A stretch of 46,027 bases of DNA from an uncultured beta proteobacterium (GTDB lineage Bacteria; Pseudomonadota; Gammaproteobacteria; Burkholderiales; Burkholderiaceae_C): assembly GCA_903938815.1 (NCBI GenBank), contig CAJAES010000065.1, positions 1-46,027 of the forward strand, in the 5' to 3' direction. The translations under genes and the position numbers were made by a program. This document shows positions 1 through 7,804 of the stretch, piece by piece. Each line of letters starts with the position of its first letter. Within the stretch, counting starts at the first letter, position 1. Under the pieces are notes generated by a model, which had not been told where the DNA came from, made no database searches, and worked only from the letters and a program-made list of their open reading frames with translations.

Positions 1-7
1 GCCGAGG

Positions 8-78
8 TCCCCAAAATCTCCCACAGTTGCGGCGCGCCGAGGCGGCGCGCGGCGCGCGGTTCCCCAAAAACTCCCACA
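8..78. repeat. Pair of 18-bp direct repeats upstream of parA
   Basis: TCCCCAAAATCTCCCACA at 8-25 recurs as TCCCCAAAAACTCCCACA at 61-78, with 17 of 18 bases matching. The repeat-to-repeat distance is 53 bp, about five helical turns, so both lie on the same DNA face. They sit just before the first parA start codon, separated by a very GC-rich stretch. This fits an operator for the ParA N-terminal DNA-binding domain, or the edge of an iteron array extending left of the window. Which of these it is cannot be decided here. Confidence 0.6.
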
Positions 79-102
79 CTTAGATCAAAGCACAGAGGAC
101 GG

Positions 103-1422
103 TTGCGTTTCGGGGATTCGACGAATATCGGTACACTTGCCGGATTCCATCGAATGCTTGAAATCATGGCCACTGAGGACCTAACCATCGCCGCCGGCAG
201 TCCCTCTGGAAACCAGGTTTCCAGTGTGGACGTTCCCCGAGTAGACGCCGCTCGGACCCCGATCGACATGACGCGCATCGGAGCATTGGCCGAGCGTGCG
301 AGCAGCATGGTGGAGCAGATCCGCGCCAAGCTCCTGGCGCCAGAGGTTCGCAAGATTGCTCCGCACTACTCCACTGCACAGGTGGCCACGCTGTGCGCCG
401 TCGACAAATCCCACCTCAACTATCGCATTGGCAAGGGGGACCTGCCCACAGGGAAGCTGTCGCCCAATGGCGGCAAGCGCGAGTTCTCGCTGAGCGACGC
501 GCGGCGATGGACCCGGGCCTACCGGCAGGCCAAGATGCGCCCGGCCGGGCAGAAGGCGATCACTGTCGCCGTTGGCAACTTCAAGGGGGGCGTTTCCAAG
601 ACCACGTCCGCCATGATCCTGGCGCAGGGGCTGAGCCTCAGGGGACATCGGGTCTTGGCCGTCGACACCGATCCTCAGGGCTCGTTGACCACCCTGCACG
701 GCATCCTGCCCGAAACCGAGGTCGATGCCGATATGACGATCGGCCCCTTGTGCGATGGCAGCGAGTCGGACATTCGTTACGCCATCCGATCGACCTATTG
801 GGAAGGCATCGACCTGGTCGCCGCTGCGCCCTTCCTGTTCTCTGCGGAGTTCGCCCTGCCCGCCCGGCAGATGCGAGACCCGACGTCCAGGTTCTGGGAC
901 GTGCTGAATGCCGGACTCGAGTCGGTCCGGGGTCTGTACGACGTGATCGTGATCGATACGCCCCCGTCGCTCTCCTACGTGACGATCAATGCGCTCTGGG
1001 CAGCGGACGGCCTAGTGGTGCCCGTTCCACCGAGCGGCCTGGACTTCGCGAGTTCAGCCCAGTTCTGGTCACTCCTCAGCGACCTTGGCACCAATCTAGA
1101 CAAGCAAGAGACTTTGGGCTCCCGGAAGACTTTCGACTTCCTGCACGTCCTCTTGAGTCGAGTTGATCAGGCCGATGCAGCGGCCCCAGCCGTCCGGCAG
1201 TGGATCGCCGCGACGTACGGCGAGTACATGTTGCCGGTCGAGATCCCGAAGACTACGGTGACGAGCAACAAGGCGGCCGAGTTCGCGACGGTTTACGACG
1301 TCCAGAAGTACGACGGCGCCGCCAAGACCTACAAGCGAGCAGCTGACGCATACGACCGGTTCGTCGAGCTGGTCGAGGAATCCGTGGTTGAGACCTGGCG
1401 CGGTCGAGCCGCCTTGAAATGA
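103..1422 (+). CDS. parA: ParA family partition ATPase with N-terminal DNA-binding region
   Basis: This is a plasmid-type ParA (type Ia), a DNA-dependent ATPase that moves ParB-parS complexes over the nucleoid to segregate a replicon. Counting from the TTG at 103, a helix-turn-helix-like segment lies around residues 88-112, the deviant Walker A motif KGGVSKTT is at 161-168, the Walker A' segment with AVDTDPQG is near 186-193, and a Walker B-like VIVIDTPPS follows. The roughly 150 residues before the ATPase domain are what distinguishes autoregulatory type Ia ParAs. The start is uncertain: TTG at 103 has AGAGGA only 3-4 nt upstream, while ATG at 154 or 166 has no clear ribosome site. parB follows after 43 nt, so the two are probably co-transcribed. 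A parS-like palindrome lies inside the coding sequence at 206-224. Confidence 0.93.
   Translation: MRFGDSTNIGTLAGFHRMLEIMATEDLTIAAGSPSGNQVSSVDVPRVDAARTPIDMTRIGALAERASSMVEQIRAKLLAPEVRKIAPHYSTAQVATLCAVDKSHLNYRIGKGDLPTGKLSPNGGKREFSLSDARRWTRAYRQAKMRPAGQKAITVAVGNFKGGVSKTTSAMILAQGLSLRGHRVLAVDTDPQGSLTTLHGILPETEVDADMTIGPLCDGSESDIRYAIRSTYWEGIDLVAAAPFLFSAEFALPARQMRDPTSRFWDVLNAGLESVRGLYDVIVIDTPPSLSYVTINALWAADGLVVPVPPSGLDFASSAQFWSLLSDLGTNLDKQETLGSRKTFDFLHVLLSRVDQADAAAPAVRQWIAATYGEYMLPVEIPKTTVTSNKAAEFATVYDVQKYDGAAKTYKRAADAYDRFVELVEESVVETWRGRAALK
206..224. promoter_or_regulatory. parS-like palindrome 1 (inside parA)
   Basis: CTGGAAACCAGGTTTCCAG is a perfect 19-bp dyad around a central A. It shares its core with two other sites in and after parB. 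The location within the partition operon and the recurrence make it a candidate ParB binding site. Inference; no binding data. Confidence 0.65.
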
Positions 1423-1465
1423 GCCGGCGGGCAGCGGATCGACCCCAAGTTGACAGGAGACTTCG

Positions 1466-2560
1466 ATGAGCACTCGTGATCGGTTGTCGCGCCTGACCGC
1501 GGATCTACTCGCGCCGCAGCAGAAGGCCATAGCTGAGACGGACCAAGCACCGCCGGCACGGGATGCCGCGGTCGAGAACGCTGCGGATAACGCCGAAGCG
1601 GGCGCGGTGGAAACCAGGTTTCCAGGCGTCACTCCTCGGCAAGCTGGCCGCAAGACCGGGCCCGGCGAGATGCTCGCCTTTCGGGGCCAGATGCTTGCCG
1701 CCGAGGGAGAGGTGTCACGGCTGAGGGATGCACTCCAGCAGTTCGATGGGTCTCTCCCGACCAAGAAGCTGGATCCGCAGCAGGTGGTTCCAAGCCGCTG
1801 GTCCAATCGGCATGAGGCCAGCTTTTCGACGGCGGACTTCATCCGCTTCAAGGCTGACGTGGAGCACGCAGGCGGCAACGTGCAGCCGATCTTGGTGCGA
1901 CCGATCGAAGGCGATTCGTCAAAGTACGAGATCGTGTTCGGACATCGCCGGCACCGGGCCTGCCTGGAACTGGGCCTGCCAGTGCTGGCCGCCATCGCGA
2001 CGGCGCCGATGTCCGATCGCGAGCTCTTTGCGGCCATGGATCGGGAGAACCGCGAACGTGCCGACCTGTCGGCATGGGAACAAGGAGCGATGTACCGCAA
2101 GGCGCTGGACGAGCAGATGTTCCCGTCGCAACGGCGGCTCGCTGAGGCCTTGGGCCTCTCACACACATGGGTTCGAAAGGCCATCGCTGTGGCAGAGCTG
2201 CCCGAGCCGTTAGTGCAATGCTTCCGGAGTCCCCTTGAACTGCAGTTCAAGCACGCTGAGCTCATAGCGACCGCGATGGAGTCCGATCGCAAAGGGGTCT
2301 TGCGGCGCGCCGAGAAGCTCAGACAGTCGGAGCGGATGTCGGCTTCTGCGGTCGTCGCCGCCCTGATTGGCAAGCAGCGAGGGGCGGGCGAAGCGCCACA
2401 GGAGATTCGTGTCGCCGGTGCAGTGGCCGGAAGAGTTAGCTGGGACGCACGGGGGCAGGCAACCATTCGGCTCATGCCCGGAGTCGTGCATGGTGAGAAC
2501 GTGGCTGCGCTGATTGAAGCGATCAGCGAAGTCGTCGGTGCGAGTGCCACCAAGACCTAG
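1466..2560 (+). CDS. parB: ParB/RepB/Spo0J family partition protein
   Basis: ParB binds parS sites and spreads as a CTP-dependent clamp. The 364-residue protein has the ParB N-terminal domain with NVQPILVRP followed by YEIVFGHRRHRACLELGLPV. GHRRHRA corresponds to the GERRxRA nucleotide-binding motif of chromosomal ParBs and is the usual plasmid variant. A helix-turn-helix follows at SQRRLAEALGLSHTWVRKA. The ATG at 1466 is preceded by AGGAG about 7 nt upstream. A parS-like palindrome lies inside the gene at 1608-1624 and another 17 bp after the stop codon. ParA and ParB together mark this end of the window as the partition locus of a plasmid, chromid or stabilised integrative element. Confidence 0.94.
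   Translation: MSTRDRLSRLTADLLAPQQKAIAETDQAPPARDAAVENAADNAEAGAVETRFPGVTPRQAGRKTGPGEMLAFRGQMLAAEGEVSRLRDALQQFDGSLPTKKLDPQQVVPSRWSNRHEASFSTADFIRFKADVEHAGGNVQPILVRPIEGDSSKYEIVFGHRRHRACLELGLPVLAAIATAPMSDRELFAAMDRENRERADLSAWEQGAMYRKALDEQMFPSQRRLAEALGLSHTWVRKAIAVAELPEPLVQCFRSPLELQFKHAELIATAMESDRKGVLRRAEKLRQSERMSASAVVAALIGKQRGAGEAPQEIRVAGAVAGRVSWDARGQATIRLMPGVVHGENVAALIEAISEVVGASATKT
1607..1625. promoter_or_regulatory. parS-like palindrome 2 (inside parB)
   Basis: TGGAAACCAGGTTTCCA (1608-1624) repeats the core of site 1 exactly, flanked by G on each side. It lies near the start of the parB coding sequence, where the encoded residues (VETRFPG) are probably unconstrained. Confidence 0.65.
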
Positions 2561-2576
2561 CTAGCCTGCAGAGAAG

Positions 2577-2599
2577 GCGTGGAAACCTGGTTTCCACGC
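2577..2599. promoter_or_regulatory. parS-like palindrome 3 (downstream of parB)
   Basis: A 23-bp perfect dyad with core TGGAAACCTGGTTTCCA and a central T instead of A. It starts 17 bp after the parB stop. This is the most extended of the three sites and the only non-coding one, so it is the best candidate for the primary centromere. Confidence 0.7.
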
Positions 2600-2681
2600 T
2601 CGGGGCTATGCATCGCCCGTCTCGCCCCGGCTTTGTGCGCGCCTAGACCGCCCTTCAATCTACGGCGGAGACCCCGGTCAG

Positions 2682-3146
2682 GCATCGATGCCAACCGTAA
2701 AGAAAAAGCTCTGAGGGCTGGCCCCCACCCGATTGATCTGGCAGGTGCCCATCCCCGTCGGACTTTGGGGCGCCGTCGGATGCCTCCACCCAGTGGAGAA
2801 CGGCGGTTTCGTGGCGTGAGTCGATTCCTCGTCAGCGTTCGACCGCTAGCCGAGAATTGCCTCACGCCTTGGCAAACGCCCCGCGCACGGCGCGAAGCCG
2901 GCGAGCCATTCCGGCGTCCAGATCCATCGACGTCGTCGCCAGATATTCGTGTCCGAGAGTGGCGCCGCAGCACATCCTTAGGCACCCAGGGTGCCGCATA
3001 GTACGACCCGTATGTAAGGCGCAGCAAGTCAGTTGAACCCTCCCGAATCCGCTCCCCCGGCCGCTTGTCTCGTCCCCAGGGATGCGTGACGTACGGCTCG
3101 AACACCGCCACCAAGATCTCGTGAATCCGCGTCGCTGACAGTGGCG
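2682..3146. repeat. Outer copy of ~465-bp tandem duplication (decayed)
   Basis: This segment aligns along its whole length with 3154-3623, at roughly three quarters identity by eye. It contains about 180 bp of the integrase 3' flank followed by the integrase C-terminal coding region. Shared landmarks are the flank segment ending in TTCGTGGCGTGAG and the CTCACGCCTTGGCAAA segment spanning the stop codon. The copies are in direct orientation with about 7 bp between them. Confidence 0.85.
2862..3146 (-). pseudogene. Remnant of tyrosine recombinase C-terminus
   Basis: A translatable remnant of the last ~95 codons of the neighbouring integrase. One frame reads HPWGRDKRPGERIREGSTD followed by LLRLTYGSYYAAPWVPKDVL. 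A different frame then continues as TLGHEYLATTSMDLDAG and ends in VRGAFAKA, so a frameshift lies before the LGH motif. The catalytic HxxR histidine is Asp and the nucleophilic tyrosine is Asp, compared with HWLRHTYG and SIYVRAE in the intact gene. It is therefore dead. It probably arose by tandem duplication, or from an earlier related integrase at the same position. Confidence 0.8.
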
Positions 3147-3153
3147 CGTCTAG

Positions 3154-3623
3154 GCATCAGCTTCGATGCCAACCGCCAAGGAAATCCCGTGAGGGCAGGC
3201 CCCCACCCGTTTGACCTGGTAGGCGCCCATTCCCGTCAGCCTTTGAGGCGCCTTCGGATGCCTCTACCCAGCGGAGAACGGCGTCTTCGTGGCGTGAGCC
3301 AATTCATGGTCAGCCAACGGCCGTCGGGCAGGAATCGCCTCACGCCTTGGCAAAAGCGCCCTGCACCGCCTTGTGCCGCCGTGCCTTCTCAGCCCGCACG
3401 TAGATCGACGTTGTCGCCAGGCTCTCGTGCCCAAGATTGGCCTGCAGCACATCCTGCGGCACCCCGCGCGCTGCCGAGTGCGACCCGTAGGTGTGCCGCA
3501 GCCAGTGGGTGGAAGCTTCTCGGATCCTTTCCGCGGCGCGCGGGTCCCGTCCCCAGATATGCGTAGCGCATCGCTCGAAGCCGGCCACCAGGATCTCGTA
3601 GATCCGGGCCGCCGACAGCGGCG
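3154..3623. repeat. Inner copy of ~470-bp tandem duplication
   Basis: Direct repeat partner of 2682-3146. It consists of the last ~95 codons of the intact integrase plus about 185 bp downstream. The non-coding part is conserved between the copies about as well as the coding part by eye, so the flank may have had a function, for example as a recombination site. Confidence 0.85.
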
Positions 3624-5199
3624 CCTCCAAGCTCAGCTTCGAGATCAGTGGCGTCTCCGGATCGTTGGCCAGCGGGTCTAGTTCCCGGTTACGCATAACC
3701 AGGGACGCCCTCAGTGCCTCCACCGCCGGATCTGGTAGCGGCACCTCCCGCCACTTGTTCCGCTTGCCGAGCACCATGATCGACCACGCCCACTCGCCAT
3801 CATCGAGCTGCTCGTGGCGCAGCCAGCCGAGCTTTGCGGTGGCCAGCTCGGCCAGCCGCATGCCCGTCATGTAGGCGAAGTCCAGGATGAACTTCAGCCG
3901 GTACAGGGCAGGGGAGGGTGCTGCCGCCAGCTCGCCCGCGATCCACTCCTGCACCAGCGCCCACTGCTTCTGCGACAGCGCCCGTAGCTGCGGCATCGAC
4001 GGTGCATCCGGCCGCGACGGCACGTCGTCCCAGGGGTTCGAGTCGAGGTAGTGCCGCCGCACCAGCCACTCGCACAGCGAGCGCACGATGGTCATGGCAG
4101 TGGCCTGCGACCGCACCGACAAAGCCCCCTCGAAGGGTCTCCAAGCCTCCGACCACCGCTGCGCGTTGCGCGGCCCTACCCACTCGGACCCCGGTGCCGC
4201 AAGGAAGTCCCGGTAGGCCACGCAGTCGTCCCCGTCCAGCGACGACAGCGCCTTCCTCCGCTCCATCACGGCCCAGAGCAGGAATCGCTCGGCCTCTTTG
4301 CGGTAGGCGCGCCACGTGTGGGTGCCCTGCACACGCAGCCGCAGCCAGGCTTGGATGGCCTCGTAGTCGTTTGCGGCAGCCACCTTGCAGCGCTCGGCCG
4401 GCGCGCGGTTGATCCCGCGCGAGCCGTCGCGCTCCGACGGAGGCCGGAAGCGTTCCAGCGGAACGATCCCGATGCGGGGAGGGGGGGTCAGCGCTGCTGT
4501 GTCGACCTGCGAGAGCGGCACCAGGGCAGGAGAGGGCAGGGCACCCAGCGTGGCCTCGTGCTCGCGCAGCCAGCGCACGATGCGCGCGGCGCCTTCCGGG
4601 CCAACCTTGGGGATGCCGCGGTGCCAGTGGAACCCCTTCGTGCGGATCCAGAAGACCAGTTCCTTGAGCGTGCGGATCCCTACTACCGCCAGCCGCGCGG
4701 CCACCCGCTCATCCAGCCAGGCGGCCACCGGATCGGTCGCTGCGGGCTCCCGTACCCCGATATTCGTGAGCCACTGGATCGCATGTACGAGCCGCTCGCG
4801 CAGCCGCTGCCGCCGGCGCGCCGCGCTGCGGGAGTCGGCCTGGCCGAACTGCTCCTGGTAGAGCTCGATGAGCTCGGCCTCGGTGTAGTAGTCGGCCGGC
4901 TGCTGCGCGGCGAACTCGTCAAGCGTCGGAACCTTGGCGCCCCTGTCGGGAATGGCCTCGGGATCACGGCGGAGGAGGGCGGCCAACTCGGGCCGGCCGT
5001 GGGCGCGGGCCAGGTTGCGCAGTTCGTCGAGCAACCGCTGTAGCTCGCCGCGAGCGCGGCGGCCGTCACCTTGACCGTCGACGTAGAGGTAGCGATCCCA
5101 GGCGGCGACCAGGTCCAGACCTTCGGCCCAGCTTCGCACGAAGGCCATCTGGGGGTGGCCCAGGCGGCGGATCGTGAGTCCGGAAGGGGACGGCTTCAT
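3340..5199 (-). CDS. Large tyrosine recombinase/integrase with N-terminal DUF3701-like region
   Basis: A site-specific tyrosine recombinase of 619 residues, about twice the size of XerC/D. The N-terminal ~230 residues (HPQMAFVRSWAEGLDLVAAW, then DPVAAWLDERVAARL and a helix-hairpin-helix-like IPKVGPEGAARIVRWL) match the DUF3701-type extension of plasmid-borne integrases of Burkholderiales and Xanthomonadales, as recalled from the family. A SAM-like core-binding domain covers about 285-400. Catalytic residues are visible: R448 in TGMRLAEL, a Lys in the GKRNKWRE hairpin near 480, H565 and R568 in HWLRHTYG, H591 in LGHES and the nucleophile Y600 in SIYVRAE. The set is complete, so the enzyme is predicted active. 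Such enzymes may resolve plasmid multimers or integrate cargo. The gene follows the partition locus in opposite orientation. Confidence 0.92.
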   Translation of the reverse strand: MKPSPSGLTIRRLGHPQMAFVRSWAEGLDLVAAWDRYLYVDGQGDGRRARGELQRLLDELRNLARAHGRPELAALLRRDPEAIPDRGAKVPTLDEFAAQQPADYYTEAELIELYQEQFGQADSRSAARRRQRLRERLVHAIQWLTNIGVREPAATDPVAAWLDERVAARLAVVGIRTLKELVFWIRTKGFHWHRGIPKVGPEGAARIVRWLREHEATLGALPSPALVPLSQVDTAALTPPPRIGIVPLERFRPPSERDGSRGINRAPAERCKVAAANDYEAIQAWLRLRVQGTHTWRAYRKEAERFLLWAVMERRKALSSLDGDDCVAYRDFLAAPGSEWVGPRNAQRWSEAWRPFEGALSVRSQATAMTIVRSLCEWLVRRHYLDSNPWDDVPSRPDAPSMPQLRALSQKQWALVQEWIAGELAAAPSPALYRLKFILDFAYMTGMRLAELATAKLGWLRHEQLDDGEWAWSIMVLGKRNKWREVPLPDPAVEALRASLVMRNRELDPLANDPETPLISKLSLEAPLSAARIYEILVAGFERCATHIWGRDPRAAERIREASTHWLRHTYGSHSAARGVPQDVLQANLGHESLATTSIYVRAEKARRHKAVQGAFAKA

Positions 5200-5332
5200 C
5201 GGGATCGGCGTGGCGGTTGAAGTGCGGGACGGGGTCCAGGATGAACGGAGCCGGGTGCGCTAAGTGCTTGTCGGGACTGGGATAGCGGCAAGTGTGCCTG
5301 AACGCGAGGGGTTTCGGAGGCCAAATCTGGCT

Positions 5333-5358
5333 ACCTTGATAATACGGATTATCAAGGT
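5333..5358. repeat. 26-bp dyad (11-4-11) upstream of the integrase
   Basis: ACCTTGATAAT at 5333-5343 and ATTATCAAGGT at 5348-5358 are perfect inverted repeats separated by ACGG. The arm length and short spacer resemble tyrosine recombinase core sites (dif-like, 11-bp arms), and the site lies 134 bp upstream of the integrase start. It could equally be an operator for that promoter. The rest of 5200-5680 has no convincing gene. It also contains a tandem AATTATTGG repeat at 5531-5539 and 5541-5549. Confidence 0.55.
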
Positions 5359-5679
5359 GTCTTGTGGTGTCCTGCCGCCGCTTGATTGCCCAAAGCACGC
5401 ACTGCTTTGATCGACAGGACCATCGCACAGCCCCAAAGCGCCAGCAGGCATCGTTGGTGGCGCCTGCTCGTGCCCGGACGACGAACTGCAGGAGGCCTTG
5501 CGCCCGGGGGCGCGGCACAGCGCGCAACAAAATTATTGGAAATTATTGGCTGGCCCATTAAGCGGCTACCGCTGCCTTGCACTCGACAGCTATCGCATTT
5601 CGACGGTGGGGGCCTGGATGCCTGCCGGGCCGGAATGCGAACACGCGGCGCAGGGGCGCTGGCGGTGGCCTCTCGGCCT

Positions 5680-6630
5680 TCACCGCGCCATCGCCTCCAG
5701 CTCCTCGATCACATCCGCCAGAACGCGGGCACCCGTTGCGCGGAAGGCTTCCACCGACACGTCCAGGGAGGCCAAGAGTCCGAGGTTGGCGATGCGCAGA
5801 GCCTGGTCGAGATCCGCAGGGCTTTCCAGAACAGCACGCAGGCCAGCACCTGCTTGAGCTGCCAGCTGCGCCGCCAGATCACCGAACTTGTCCTGCAGGG
5901 CGATCCACATCCGACCTGCCCAGGCGTCGAATTCCTCGGTGCCGTCGCGCCGGTCGCGCTGCACCGTCAGGTAGGCCAGCGCCAGGACGCGGCCCAGATC
6001 CTTGTTGGATCGCCTGTAGTCGGTGCCGGTAATCAGGGTGTCGGCCATCTCGGGGTGGTGAAGCAGATTGGCCAGCGCCATCATTTCCGGCCGCGCGATG
6101 CGCACGCCGTGCACCGTATCAAGCGGTTGCCATTCCGCCAGCGCAAGGAAGTCGAAGCTGCAGATGGCGAAGTGGCCGATGCTGGTTTCTACGCGACGCA
6201 GCTTCTTGCTTGGAGCGCCCGGCTCGAAGGCCGGCGGCGCCGACAGCAGCTCGAGGAACCAGGGGCTGGTCGCCTCGCCGGGAGGGCGCAGGCGAACCAT
6301 CGGCAGCTCTTCTTCAGGGTCACCTTCGTTTCCCGGCTGACCCCAGTCGGAGTCCTCTCGCAGTTTCCAGTCAGCCTTGATGAGCTGGTCGGTGACTTCC
6401 GTCGCGGCGGCGATCGCTTTTGAGTGCGGCGAGAACAGGCAATCCACATCCTTGGTGCGGATAGCCCGCGCGCCGTCGCCGGCGAAGAAGTGGTATCCGG
6501 CCGCCAAGCTTCCGATGATGATGACATTGCCCCGGACATCGGCCGGCAGTGCGCTGGCCACCTGAGCCAGCACCTCCGACGGCGATAGTGCTGCTTCGAG
6601 CTTCAAGGCGTCCGCCCTGCTGCGTTGCAC
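5680..6630 (-). CDS. Nucleotidyltransferase-fold protein, probable toxin of a two-gene module
   Basis: The N-terminal region has a nucleotidyltransferase signature: IIIGSLAAGYHF (Gly40-Ser41) followed by TKDVDCLF with Asp61 and Asp63 as candidate metal ligands. This resembles the GSx(n)DxD core of AbiEii- and MNT-like enzymes, but the spacing is longer than in classical MNT proteins. The C-terminal half is helical with no motif I recognise. The longest frame starts with GTG at 6630, but a TTG at 6606 overlaps the stop codon of the upstream gene (TTGA) and has AGGGCGG before it, so the real start may be 6606. Tight coupling to an HTH protein suggests a toxin-antitoxin or abortive-infection pair. 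The target of the nucleotidyl transfer is unknown. Confidence 0.72.
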   Translation of the reverse strand: MQRSRADALKLEAALSPSEVLAQVASALPADVRGNVIIIGSLAAGYHFFAGDGARAIRTKDVDCLFSPHSKAIAAATEVTDQLIKADWKLREDSDWGQPGNEGDPEEELPMVRLRPPGEATSPWFLELLSAPPAFEPGAPSKKLRRVETSIGHFAICSFDFLALAEWQPLDTVHGVRIARPEMMALANLLHHPEMADTLITGTDYRRSNKDLGRVLALAYLTVQRDRRDGTEEFDAWAGRMWIALQDKFGDLAAQLAAQAGAGLRAVLESPADLDQALRIANLGLLASLDVSVEAFRATGARVLADVIEELEAMAR

Positions 6631-7667
6631 AGCCGGTGAGCAAAGTCCCGGGCCTCCGCGTGCAAGCCCATCTGCTCCAGATCGGCAAGGCAGTCGAGCC
6701 GCGCGGCAAGATCAGGCTCCTGCGCCACCATCTCTGCCGGGCGGCAGTCGCGTTGGAGGTGCAGCACGACCGTCGCCTTGCGTTTCGGGTCGTCCACCGC
6801 TACGAGTCCGGCATCAAGCTTGGACATGAAGCGGATGTCACCGTCGTAGACGCTGACGTCCAGCCGCGGCGCCGCAGTGATGTCCAGGTCGGGAAAGAAA
6901 CGAGTCGCGCCCAGCACGCCGGAGATCGCCGCCTTGCCCGCGACGCCTTTCTGGCGGAGGGACAGTAGCCGGTTGGCCAGCGCACTGGGTGTGCGGCTTT
7001 CGCCCGTCGGGTCCGTGTAGCGCATCTGCTTGCGTGCCAGCGCGTGCTCCTCGGCCAGCTTCATCAGCGCGATCGGGCGAAGGCCATGCATCGGAATCGG
7101 ACCGTCACGTTCCCCGGTCACGACGCAGAGCTGCTCTAGTTCGCTCAAGGCTGCAGCCGCGGTTTGGTAGCTGGTGCCGGTCAAGCGTCTGAGCTCGCCC
7201 AGCGTCACAGGCGGCAGTGCGCCCAGCGACCGCTCCACCAGGACTGCCTTGACCTGCTGGCGCGTCACGCGGGAGGCTCGGCCGTTGGCCTGCTCTTCGT
7301 GGATGGCGGCCTGCAGCGCCTGCATGAACACGTTCGAGTGCTCGGGCAATTCGCCGTCGATGAAGAACAGGCCCTGCGTCTTGGCCCAGACCAGGAAGAT
7401 GCTTCGCGCGACCTCTTGGCGGGCAATGGAGCGGAAGCGGTCCAGCTCCTCCGTCAGGCGTTTGGACGACAGCCGGCTATCCACGATCACGCACACGCCT
7501 GTCGAGGGCCGCGAGGTCGATTGGACTGCGTAGGCGAGCGCCAACAGACCCTCCCTGACGTCCCGGGCCGTGTTGGTGCGGCGGATCTCTACCAGAACGT
7601 CCGGTCCGGCCGGGTTGCTCCAGTGCATCGAGACGAGGCCCTCGTCAGTGAAGTTGCGACCTATCAT
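6603..7667 (-). CDS. Winged-helix regulator, probable antitoxin of the nucleotidyltransferase pair (AbiEi-like)
   Basis: A 354-residue protein whose middle part has a winged helix-turn-helix (VTLGELRRLTGTSYQTAAAA, then LSELEQLCVV). The N-terminal ~130 residues (DVLVEIRRTNTARDVREGL and VCVIVDSRLSSKRLTEELD) form an alpha/beta domain that could be PD-(D/E)xK-like, although I cannot confirm its active residues. The order, an HTH gene overlapping a nucleotidyltransferase gene, resembles AbiEi/AbiEii systems, in which the HTH protein represses the operon and neutralises the enzyme. The start ATG at 7667 lies within an array of GTTGCAAC boxes spaced 20 bp apart, as expected for autoregulation. The assignment to AbiEi itself is inference. 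Confidence 0.68.
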   Translation of the reverse strand: MIGRNFTDEGLVSMHWSNPAGPDVLVEIRRTNTARDVREGLLALAYAVQSTSRPSTGVCVIVDSRLSSKRLTEELDRFRSIARQEVARSIFLVWAKTQGLFFIDGELPEHSNVFMQALQAAIHEEQANGRASRVTRQQVKAVLVERSLGALPPVTLGELRRLTGTSYQTAAAALSELEQLCVVTGERDGPIPMHGLRPIALMKLAEEHALARKQMRYTDPTGESRTPSALANRLLSLRQKGVAGKAAISGVLGATRFFPDLDITAAPRLDVSVYDGDIRFMSKLDAGLVAVDDPKRKATVVLHLQRDCRPAEMVAQEPDLAARLDCLADLEQMGLHAEARDFAHRLCNAAGRTP

Positions 7668-7698
7668 TAGGTTGCAACTCTACCAATGAAGTTGCAAC
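7653..7698. promoter_or_regulatory. Three-box operator GTTGC(A/G)AC with 20-bp spacing
   Basis: GTTGCGAC at 7653-7660, GTTGCAAC at 7671-7678 and GTTGCAAC at 7691-7698. GTTGCAAC is its own reverse complement. The centre-to-centre distances are 18 and 20 bp, close to two helical turns. TGAAGTTGC(G/A)ACC recurs around the outer boxes. The array covers the start codon and upstream region of the HTH gene that precedes the nucleotidyltransferase, so it is probably its autorepression site. Confidence 0.65.
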
Positions 7699-7754
7699 CA
7701 ACCAAGCGCCGGCTATCGATGGGAGTGTGCAAACACAATACGGCCTGGCGCATG

Positions 7755-7793
7755 GGTTGACGAATCTTCGTGAACGCACATAATAGGTTGACG
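7755..7793 (+). promoter_or_regulatory. Predicted promoter with GGTTGACG repeats for the 7805-9543 operon
   Basis: TTGACG at 7757-7762 and CATAAT at 7779-7784 are separated by 16 bp, a near-consensus sigma-70 promoter. GGTTGACG occurs at 7755-7762 and again at 7786-7793, overlapping the expected transcription start, so the repeats may be operator sites for the XRE protein encoded downstream. The leader to the ATG at 7805 would be only about 14 nt. Confidence 0.55.
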
Positions 7794-7804
7794 TTTGATC
7801 ACGG

